From NCBI RefSeq assembly GCF_023822025.1, contig NZ_CP082909.1:3338001-3402000 (forward strand): a stretch of DNA of 64,000 nucleotides. Direction: 5' to 3'. The translations under genes and the position numbers were made by a program. This DNA comes from Endozoicomonas sp. 4G (GTDB lineage Bacteria; Pseudomonadota; Gammaproteobacteria; Pseudomonadales; Endozoicomonadaceae). Positions 56,375-64,000 of the stretch are shown in pieces (position 1 is the first letter of the stretch; each line of letters opens with the position of its first letter). A model generated the notes under the pieces. It saw only the letters and a list, made by a program, of their open reading frames with translations. It was not told the DNA's origin and searched no databases.

Positions 56375-56746
56375 GGCTAACTCCTTGGATAATTAGTAAT
56401 TCCAGAACTTCTATTAGGGCTGATTGGGGGCAACCAGAAACAGTTACCACAAACAATCCGATATTTTTTGCTCTGAACCCTGAAAATTGAATTATTCTTC
56501 AAGCACGTCACAGGTAGTGTGATCCAATATCCGAATTTTACAACTGAATTATTTAAAAATGACTCAAACACAACCCCAACTTTTTGATCCGACAGAAATT
56601 CCTGATCGCAAAGGATTAATTGAAAACTATTTTTTGGTGAAAGCATCGGCTTTTAAAAGTAGCACTCTTATGCTTTATTTAGATTAAGAATAGCCCATGA
56701 CCCAACACGCTTTCCTTAATCAAGTAAACCTTAAATCGAGAACCGT
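56375..56746. promoter_or_regulatory. Divergent gspE/gspC intergenic region
   Basis: About 370 bp, noticeably AT-rich, between the two divergent arms of the type II secretion locus. It must contain both promoters; I could not fix -35/-10 pairs with confidence. An 89-codon minus-strand frame here (56377-56646) has no recognisable features and is not called. Confidence 0.5.
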
Positions 56747-57394
56747 ATGAACTCAGAGTTCATGGCCACCTACTTAAAATGGGGCCATCGAAAAAACCAC
56801 TTAGCACTGACCGCTCTTCTGACGATCACCATGATTGTTTCAATAGCCACTCAGTCATTTTTCTTTTATGAGTCACTCGAAACAGAAGACGTTCATAATA
56901 ATTCTGAACGAATGTCTCAGAATAAACCTGAAGAAAAAGTTCTGACTCCCAGGGATTTTGAATTACTCTTTGGTGCTAATCATCAACCTGAAGTCGCCAG
57001 ACAGCCCGCCGATATCCCTAAAACAAGGTTAAATCTGGTACTCAGAGGCATTCTTGGTGAACGTGACCAGAAGAACAAGTATTCAAGTGCTATTATCCAA
57101 GGCAGCAATCAGGACAAGCTTTATGGTATTGGAGATCCCCTGCCCGGTGGCGCAATACTGAAGGAAGTGCATCCGGATCATGTGGTTTTAAGCAGCAACG
57201 GCCAGCTTGAAACCCTTTATTTCCCGGATGCAGGGAAAGATGACAGGGCTTTGCAGGAATACAAAAGCTCCGGACACGCTATGGATAAGAGTACAGAACG
57301 CCCCGGCTTCACTCAGGAGCCGGATGGAAAATCACTTGAACAGCGCATGCAGGAGTTAAGAGATAAGCTTCAGCAGGCTAATCAAGGGATTTGA
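56747..57394 (+). CDS. gspC: Type II secretion protein GspC (XcpP-like, no PDZ domain)
   Basis: Inner-membrane link to the secretin, 215 residues. It has one N-terminal helix (LALTALLTITMIVSIATQSFF), a Lys/Pro-rich linker and the homology-region domain (LNLVLRGILGERDQK ... YGIGDPLPGGAILKEVHPDH ... LETLYFPDA). It ends in a short helix (LEQRMQELRDKLQQA) in place of a PDZ domain, like Pseudomonas XcpP. A second in-frame ATG at 56759 is possible. It is 34 bp upstream of gspD. Confidence 0.88.
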   Translation: MNSEFMATYLKWGHRKNHLALTALLTITMIVSIATQSFFFYESLETEDVHNNSERMSQNKPEEKVLTPRDFELLFGANHQPEVARQPADIPKTRLNLVLRGILGERDQKNKYSSAIIQGSNQDKLYGIGDPLPGGAILKEVHPDHVVLSSNGQLETLYFPDAGKDDRALQEYKSSGHAMDKSTERPGFTQEPDGKSLEQRMQELRDKLQQANQGI

Positions 57395-57428
57395 TACAAG
57401 AATTAAAACCTCTTCATATGGTTAAGTA

Positions 57429-59540
57429 ATGAAAACTAAAGACTGCCCATTTGTATCCATGGCCTTCAGACCCCTGCTTGCCGCTCTGTTTACCATAAGC
57501 CTTCAGAGCAGCGTATCGGCGGCCCCTGTTCCAGCCAACCCGGAAACCACTTCCTCCTCAGAAGCCGTGAAGGCTGACGCAGCCAGGGAAAGGAAGTGGA
57601 CTCTCAATCACCAGAATGCTGACATTCGTGAATTCATTGGGCAGATCGCCAAGATCACCGGTGAGACCTTTGTCATAGACCCCAGAATCAAAGGCGGAAA
57701 TACCGTTACGGTGCTGTCTTCAAAGCCTCTGAGCAGTGACGAAGTTTACGATGTCTTCCTGGAAGTCCTGTCAGCCAACGGCTATGCAGTGATACCCAAG
57801 GGCAATATCATTAACATAGTGCCCAGTACCACAGCAAAAACCAGCTCACCCAATGAGAGTCAAAAACCTCGTGATGCGATCATGACCACACGCGTCATAG
57901 AACTTCACAGTGTGTCAGCCATTGAGCTGATCCCCATTATTCGTCCACTGATTGCCCAGTACGGCCATGCAGCTGCTTCCGCAACCAGTAACGCGGTCAT
58001 CGTCAGTGACCTTGCAGACAATGTTGACCGTATCACAAAACTGGTAAAAGAGCTGGATCAGACAGGGAATAATGACTACGAGGTGATTCAGTTAAAGCAC
58101 GCCTGGGTGGGAGATGTTGCCAAAATCATTCAAGACACTTTGATAGCAGGCAAGGGGCAACTACCCAGTGGTCTGCAAGTCATTGCTGATGAGCGTAGCA
58201 ACCGACTAGTCATCAAGGGCAACGCCAGCAAGCGCCAAAGGGTCAGAAAGCTGATAGAAACTCTGGATAAGGAGGGCATTCGCAAGTCCAACACCAAAGT
58301 CATCTTCCTCAGCTACGGTGATGCCAGAAATATTGCCGACATCCTTGCAGAAGCGTCTTCGACGATTCAGGACAGTCAGGATAAGAAATCCAAATCTTCC
58401 GCTTCAGGACAACAGTCTGTTCCACAACAGCCTTCAGCTCCCAAGATTCAGACCAAAGGCCAGCCTTCCGGAAAAAGCAAAGGTGCCAGATCAGCGGCGA
58501 ACGTATTCGTTAAAGCCGACGAAACTCAGAATGCCCTTATCATGATTGCAGACCCGGACACTCTGGCAGAGATGGAACACATCGTTCGCCAGCTTGACGT
58601 ACCAAGATCCCAGGTTCTGCTGGAAGCGGTTATCGTAGAAGTGTCAGGTGGTATTGATGATGCCCTGGGTGTTCAGTGGGGTATTGATGGCAAGGAGACC
58701 ATTCGTGGCGAGGCCACAAGTACCGGACCTGACGGTAAATCGAGCACAACCGTTTTCAACAACAAAAGCAGCATAACCGGTCACATTCTTGATAACTCAG
58801 CCATCACCCTGGGCTCCCTGGCTCTCAGGGCCGATAACTTTGGCGTACTGGTCTCCGCCTTGAGTTCGAAGTCTAACAACGACATTCTCTCAACGCCCAG
58901 TATGCTGACGCTGGATAACCAGGAAGCTGAATTCCTTGTGGGTCAGAATATTCCTATCAAAACCGGCTCTTATCAAACCTCAGCCGGTGGTGGCAGTAAC
59001 AACCCGTTCACCACAACTGACCGTAAAGATGTCGGTATCAAGCTCAAGATCACCCCTCACCTTAGCGAAGGTAACGGCATCAGGCTTGAGTTGGAGCAGG
59101 AAGTTTCTTCTTTGGACAGAAATGCGTCACAAACCCTGCTAAACAACGACGACCTGATTTTCAATAACAGGACGCTTAAAACGACCGTTCTGGTGGATGA
59201 TGGTCAGACCATTGTCATCGGTGGCCTGATTGAAAACGTCAAGAGTCAGAGCAAGAAGAAAATCCCACTGCTGGGTGATATCCCTATCATTGGAAACCTG
59301 TTCCGCTATGAACAGGACAAAAACCAGAAGCGAAATCTTATGTTGTTTATCCGACCTACCATCATGAGAAACTCTGAAACACTGGCTAAGGCGACCAGAG
59401 ATCGTTATACCAAGCTAAAAGTGATTCAGCACAATAAAAAATCACCTGATATGCTGCCGGAAGACCCTTCTACCCTGTTTGAACCAGAAGCCTTTGATCT
59501 GCGCAAGAAAGACAAGAAAGCCTGGCAAAGCGACAACTGA
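57429..59540 (+). CDS. gspD: Type II secretion outer-membrane secretin GspD
   Basis: Secretin that forms the outer-membrane channel, 703 residues. It has a signal peptide (PLLAALFTISLQSSVSAAP), the N0 domain (WTLNHQNADIREFIGQIAKI), then N1-N3 repeats with a Ser/Gln-rich loop near residues 315-355. The secretin core includes VLLEAVIVEVSGG, GVQWGID, PSMLTLDNQEAEFLVGQNIP, VGIKLKITPHL, VIGGLIENV and PLLGDIPIIGNLF. It is closed by a strong terminator. Confidence 0.97.
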   Translation: MKTKDCPFVSMAFRPLLAALFTISLQSSVSAAPVPANPETTSSSEAVKADAARERKWTLNHQNADIREFIGQIAKITGETFVIDPRIKGGNTVTVLSSKPLSSDEVYDVFLEVLSANGYAVIPKGNIINIVPSTTAKTSSPNESQKPRDAIMTTRVIELHSVSAIELIPIIRPLIAQYGHAAASATSNAVIVSDLADNVDRITKLVKELDQTGNNDYEVIQLKHAWVGDVAKIIQDTLIAGKGQLPSGLQVIADERSNRLVIKGNASKRQRVRKLIETLDKEGIRKSNTKVIFLSYGDARNIADILAEASSTIQDSQDKKSKSSASGQQSVPQQPSAPKIQTKGQPSGKSKGARSAANVFVKADETQNALIMIADPDTLAEMEHIVRQLDVPRSQVLLEAVIVEVSGGIDDALGVQWGIDGKETIRGEATSTGPDGKSSTTVFNNKSSITGHILDNSAITLGSLALRADNFGVLVSALSSKSNNDILSTPSMLTLDNQEAEFLVGQNIPIKTGSYQTSAGGGSNNPFTTTDRKDVGIKLKITPHLSEGNGIRLELEQEVSSLDRNASQTLLNNDDLIFNNRTLKTTVLVDDGQTIVIGGLIENVKSQSKKKIPLLGDIPIIGNLFRYEQDKNQKRNLMLFIRPTIMRNSETLAKATRDRYTKLKVIQHNKKSPDMLPEDPSTLFEPEAFDLRKKDKKAWQSDN

Positions 59541-59567
59541 TTTTAAACGTACGTAACAAGTTCCTGT

Positions 59568-59600
59568 TAAAAAGCCAGAATAAAATCTGGCTTTTTTTTC
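59568..59600 (+). terminator. Terminator after gspD
   Basis: AAAAGCCAGA pairs with TCTGGCTTTT around a short A-rich loop and is followed by a run of eight T residues, 30 bp past the gspD stop. Confidence 0.92.
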
Positions 59601-59775
59601 ATAAAAAGCATACCGCTTTAAAATAATTTGCAGACTTTTGACTGTTTGTTTTCATAAAACTTACAACAAAGTGAACAAAAGTCGTCTACATTTTCTTCAT
59701 CTAAGATCACATTCAATTGATGACTCTCGCTACTTAAACAGAAAACTATTTCTTCAATTTTTATTCCCGGCAATG

Positions 59776-60651
59776 TCAAAACACACTCAATATGAAACAA
59801 ATTCCGAACACTAGAAAAAAACGCCCTGTCATCGGCGGCAATCTCATTAACTGATAATCACCGGGAGAACATCTTAACAAATTAATCGGTTGCCAGATGG
59901 CCAATAACGAAAACATCAGGTAGGCTGGGTTCATGAGCCAATTATTCAGGTAGAGGTAATAACTGACCGGGTACACTGACAGCAATATTGAAACATACAA
60001 CACCCTGCTCGCATCAAACCCCAACCTGACGGTCAGGGTGCGAATGCTGGAAGACTGATCATCCAGATAATCACGAATTTCGTTAGACACCAGCAGGGCA
60101 GACGTTAACAGACTCACCGGTACAGATACCCAAAGCAGTTCATTACTCCAGACACCAGAAACCGCATAGTAAGACCCACTCACCATCAGCACCCCAGTCA
60201 ACAGAAAAACTGCGGGAACCCCCAGACCTCGATGCTTATAGACGACAGGCTCTCCTGTATAAAAATACCCTGCAATCACGCCAAACAGCCCCAGCAGAAA
60301 TAAAGGCCAACCCGTTATCCAGACAAGCCAGAGTCCGATGGCAATGGCCAACAGGGCAAACAGGCCTGCAATGGCAAAGTTTCTGCGAATCTGCTGAATC
60401 ACCTGCTCTGCCAATAGGCCTGTTTTGCCATTCCAGAAATGTAAGTCAGCATGATCATTGGCCAGGTTACTGGCTGCCTGCAATAAAATGCCAGCCGTCA
60501 TGACAGCTACAGCCCTGACAATATCACCCTGCCCCATTGAAAAAGCCACAGCAATCCCTAATCCACAGGTGATCAGTGCTACAGAGAAGGAGAAGGGCCT
60601 GAGCGCCTTCACAAAACGGTATTTGTCTGGATTCAGATTCGGTATATCCAC
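59776..60651 (-). CDS. UbiA-family prenyltransferase, probably MenA-like
   Basis: Polytopic membrane prenyltransferase, 291 residues with about eight or nine helices. The first Asp-rich motif is NLANDHADLHFWNGKTG and the second is SNEIRDYLDDQSSSIRTLTVRLG, the pattern of MenA-type 1,4-dihydroxy-2-naphthoate polyprenyltransferases. N-terminal LRPFSFSVALITCGLGIA is typical. No other menaquinone gene is in the window, so the acceptor substrate stays open. It is a single gene. Confidence 0.8.
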   Translation of the reverse strand: MDIPNLNPDKYRFVKALRPFSFSVALITCGLGIAVAFSMGQGDIVRAVAVMTAGILLQAASNLANDHADLHFWNGKTGLLAEQVIQQIRRNFAIAGLFALLAIAIGLWLVWITGWPLFLLGLFGVIAGYFYTGEPVVYKHRGLGVPAVFLLTGVLMVSGSYYAVSGVWSNELLWVSVPVSLLTSALLVSNEIRDYLDDQSSSIRTLTVRLGFDASRVLYVSILLSVYPVSYYLYLNNWLMNPAYLMFSLLAIWQPINLLRCSPGDYQLMRLPPMTGRFFLVFGICFILSVF

Positions 60652-60802
60652 TGGAGGATTCCCTGAGGATGGAGATAAACGTGGGACTATGTGCCATTCA
60701 ACGGCTGTCGCCTATAGCGACATTCCGCAAGTCAGGTAACAGACAACAGGTAGCCAGAAGCCGAGATAGAGAGAATAGCAGCTCTGGCGCCCGGCTAATA
60801 AA

Positions 60803-60838
60803 AGAAAACGGCCCACCTCCTAAGAAATGAGCCGTTTA
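60803..60838 (-). terminator. Terminator after sucD
   Basis: On the minus strand AAACGGC pairs with GCCGTTT across a loop that includes further short pairing, followed by TTTTCTTTTATT. It lies about 30 bp past the sucD stop and ends the TCA operon. Confidence 0.8.
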
Positions 60839-60869
60839 ATCGGTTAAAACTGGATCAGACCAGATCCTT

Positions 60870-61742
60870 TTACCAGCCTGTTTTCTCTTTCAGAGCCTGA
60901 CCGATTTCTGCCAGGGAGCGAACGGTTTTAACACCGGCCTCTTCCAGAGCAGCAAATTTCTCGTCAGCAGTACCTTTACCACCAGAGATAATCGCACCGG
61001 CATGACCCATACGCTTGCCCGGAGGTGCAGTCACACCAGCAATGTAGGAAACAACCGGCTTGGTAACATTTTCCTTGATGTAAGCAGCCGCTTCTTCTTC
61101 AGCCGTACCACCAATCTCACCAATCATCACGATCGCTTCGGTCTGTGGATCTTCTTCAAACAGCTTCAGGATATCGATAAAGTTGGAACCGGGAATGGGG
61201 TCACCACCAATACCAACACAGGTAGACTGACCGAAGCCGAAGTCAGTGGTTTGTTTAACCGCTTCATAAGTCAGAGTACCGGAACGGGAAACGATACCGA
61301 CTTTACCGGGTTTATGAATGTGACCTGGCATAATACCGATCTTGCACTCACCCGGAGTAATAACACCCGGGCAGTTAGGGCCAATCAGGGTGACACCCAG
61401 TTCGTCACAGCGGACCTTACAGTCCAGCATGTCCAGAGTAGGAATACCTTCAGTGATGCAGACGATCAGTTTAATACCGGCATTGGCGGCTTCCAGGATG
61501 GAATCCTTACAGAAAGCGGCAGGTACGTAGATGACGGATGCTTCAGCGCCGGTTTTCGCCACGGCTTCAGCAACCGTATTGAATACCGGCAGGCCCAGAT
61601 GCTCCTGGCCACCTTTACCCGGAGTGACACCACCCACCATACGAGTACCGTAAGCAATCGCCTGTTCAGAGTGAAAAGTCCCCTGAGAACCAGTAAAGCC
61701 CTGGCAGATCACTTTGGTCTCTTTGTTAATCAGGACGCTCAT
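60870..61742 (-). CDS. sucD: Succinyl-CoA synthetase alpha subunit
   Basis: The alpha subunit binds CoA and carries the phosphohistidine. The 290-residue protein has the CoA-binding N-terminus ([20 protein letters not shown]), [43 protein letters not shown] and the active-site region [17 protein letters not shown] with the phosphorylated His. It starts 2 bp after the sucC stop; TCA-cycle operon lpd-sucC-sucD. Confidence 0.98.
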   Translation of the reverse strand: MSVLINKETKVICQGFTGSQGTFHSEQAIAYGTRMVGGVTPGKGGQEHLGLPVFNTVAEAVAKTGAEASVIYVPAAFCKDSILEAANAGIKLIVCITEGIPTLDMLDCKVRCDELGVTLIGPNCPGVITPGECKIGIMPGHIHKPGKVGIVSRSGTLTYEAVKQTTDFGFGQSTCVGIGGDPIPGSNFIDILKLFEEDPQTEAIVMIGEIGGTAEEEAAAYIKENVTKPVVSYIAGVTAPPGKRMGHAGAIISGGKGTADEKFAALEEAGVKTVRSLAEIGQALKEKTGW

Positions 61743-61744
61743 TC

Positions 61745-62911
61745 TTATTTTCCCTCAGCTGCTTTTACTACCTGGTCTGCAGCATCGGAGAGACTGCTTG
61801 CAGCAATGATGTCCAGCCCACTTTCCGCCAGTTTCTGAGCACCCAACTCAGCATTGTTGCCTTCCAGACGGACAACAACAGGTACCTCAACACCGACCTC
61901 TTTCACAGCACCGATGATACCGTCAGCAATCAGGTCACAGCGAACGATACCACCGAAGATGTTAACCAGTACCGCTTTAACACTGTCGTCAGACAGAATA
62001 ATTTTAAACGCTTCACTGACACGTTCTTTGGTAGCACCGCCACCCACATCCAGGAAGTTAGCAGGAGCACCGCCGGACAGCTTAACAATGTCCATGGTAC
62101 CCATGGCCAGACCGGCACCGTTTACCATGCAGCCGATGTTGCCATCCAGTGCTACATAGTTCAGTTCCCACTGGGCAGCATGAGCTTCACGAGCGTCTTC
62201 CTGAGAAGGATCGTGCATGGTCTTCAGACGAGGCTGACGGTACAGGGCATTGCTGTCGATGTTCAGCTTGGCATCCAGACAATGCAGATCACCGGCTTCA
62301 GTAATCACCAGTGGATTGATTTCCAGCAGAGCCAGATCCAGGTCCTGGAATAGTTTGGCCAGTCCCAGGAAGATCTTGGTGAACTGCTTAACCTGGGTAG
62401 CGTTCAAACCCAGTTTAAACGCCAGTTCACGACCCTGGTAAGGCTGAGCACCCACCAGAGGATCAACCGTTGCCTTCAGAATCTTTTCTGGTGTCTCTTC
62501 AGCCACCTTTTCGATTTCAACGCCGCCTTCGGTGGAAGCCATAAAAACGATGCGACGGGTAGAACGGTCTACGACAGCACCCAGATAAAGTTCCTGAGCG
62601 ATGTCGGTGCAGTTTTCTACCAGAATCTTGCTCACTGGCTGACCATTTTCGTCCGTCTGGTAAGTTACCAGATTCTTGCCCAGCCACTTCTCGGCAAATT
62701 CACGGATTTCATCTTTGGAGCTGACCAGCTTTACACCGCCAGCCTTGCCACGGCCACCGGCATGGACCTGTGCTTTGACAACCCACTGATTGCCGCCAAT
62801 CTGGTCTGCGGCGGCCGCTGCTGCTTCCGGGGTATCGCAGGCAATACCCTTGGATACCGGCAGGCCATACTCAGCAAACAGCTGCTTACCCTGATATTCA
62901 TGGAGATTCAT
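61745..62911 (-). CDS. sucC: Succinyl-CoA synthetase beta subunit (ADP-forming)
   Basis: The beta subunit binds nucleotide and contacts the substrate succinate. The 388 residues begin [20 protein letters not shown], with the ATP-grasp fold ([20 protein letters not shown]), [24 protein letters not shown] and [11 protein letters not shown]. It lies 271 bp downstream of lpd and just upstream of sucD. Confidence 0.98.
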   Translation of the reverse strand: MNLHEYQGKQLFAEYGLPVSKGIACDTPEAAAAAADQIGGNQWVVKAQVHAGGRGKAGGVKLVSSKDEIREFAEKWLGKNLVTYQTDENGQPVSKILVENCTDIAQELYLGAVVDRSTRRIVFMASTEGGVEIEKVAEETPEKILKATVDPLVGAQPYQGRELAFKLGLNATQVKQFTKIFLGLAKLFQDLDLALLEINPLVITEAGDLHCLDAKLNIDSNALYRQPRLKTMHDPSQEDAREAHAAQWELNYVALDGNIGCMVNGAGLAMGTMDIVKLSGGAPANFLDVGGGATKERVSEAFKIILSDDSVKAVLVNIFGGIVRCDLIADGIIGAVKEVGVEVPVVVRLEGNNAELGAQKLAESGLDIIAASSLSDAADQVVKAAEGK

Positions 62912-62926
62912 TCTGAGACTACCATT

Positions 62927-62971
62927 GTTGTTTTAATCAAAGTTGTTTTAATCAAAGTTGTTTTAATCAAA
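62927..62971. repeat. Tandem repeat, 3 x 15 bp, in the sucC leader
   Basis: GTTGTTTTAATCAAA is repeated three times exactly (62927-62941, 62942-62956, 62957-62971), starting 15 bp upstream of the sucC ATG. It lies in the lpd-sucC gap, so it is part of the sucC 5' leader. The remaining gap sequence to 63182 shows no gene. Confidence 0.97.
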
Positions 62972-63182
62972 CTGCTATCCACATCCATGGATAAAGGTTT
63001 ATTTATTTCGACCCCAACCCCTCGGGCATCGAAATTAAACGTTGAGGTCCGGCGCCTGCCCATTGAATCCGACAGGCTTCCATCCCCTCTGACACTTCTT
63101 TGTATCAGTTGCTTACTTGAGAGAAGTTTACTGAATCAATTGCGCCTTCCACGCATCAGGAAACCACTCTCGAGAGCCGTAA

Positions 63183-64000
<818 letters not shown>

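Noticed and set aside
59618-59800. 60-codon minus-strand ORF (Cys-rich)
   Set aside because: It overlaps the end of the prenyltransferase gene, has no clear ribosome-binding site and no known family. It is possible but unsupported.
61002-61838. 278-codon plus-strand ORF
   Set aside because: Antisense of sucD, which is intact and highly conserved.

Overview
The window reads as a chromosomal segment of a marine gammaproteobacterium. The linked rplM-rpsI-petA-petB block, rpe-gph-trpE, trpGDC, a type II secretion locus and lpd-sucC-sucD are typical of Oceanospirillales/Pseudomonadales-like genomes. The very large exported protein of unknown type, the decayed small genes and the frequent insertions fit an Endozoicomonas-like host-associated bacterium. 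The genus is an inference; nothing in the sequence proves it.

Layout. 1-3.1 kb, minus strand: rplM-rpsI, then petA-petB (petB runs off the left edge). 3.2-10.7 kb, plus strand: an aldo/keto reductase, rpe-gph-trpE, two HicB-like small genes, then trpG-trpD-trpC. 10.8-14.9 kb: a copper/zinc superoxide-dismutase-like lipoprotein that has lost its metal ligands, an OsmC-family protein, hinT, cysZ, trxB and zapG. 15.0-18.0 kb: an IscB/omega-RNA transposon with matching end hairpins, inserted between zapG and zapE. Its iscB is itself cut in two by an ISAzo13-type insertion sequence. 18.0-19.6 kb: zapE and a secreted cupin.

19.6-32.0 kb is a glutamate-yielding catabolic region. hutU-hutH (minus) and hutI-hutG (plus) encode histidine degradation. 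Between them lie a frameshifted hypothetical gene, an NhaC-type antiporter, a LysR regulator and a DgcN/DgcA-like pair that would convert D-glutamate through N-acetyl-glutamate. 32.2-42.5 kb: a stearoyl-CoA-type desaturase, a 1720-codon exported protein with a kinase-like core, a hybrid sensor kinase and a small helical protein.

42.6-48.0 kb is an accessory region ending at tRNA-Val and tRNA-Asp. It holds an ABC-type ATPase plus DUF4276 pair (candidate defence module), then broken genes (an ATPase N-terminal stub, a frameshifted uma2, a ParE fragment, a possible phage fragment), small membrane or secreted ORFs and AT-rich genes of unknown function.

48.4-59.5 kb is a type II secretion locus split into divergent gspCD (plus) and gspEFGHIJKLM (minus). 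59.8-64 kb: a UbiA/MenA-like prenyltransferase and the sucD-sucC-lpd end of the TCA operon; lpd runs off the right edge.

The strongest unusual signals are the interrupted IscB locus, the metal-ligand-free SOD-like lipoprotein, the ATPase/DUF4276 pair, the giant kinase-like exported protein, and the D-glutamate cluster nested inside the hut genes. No CRISPR array was seen.
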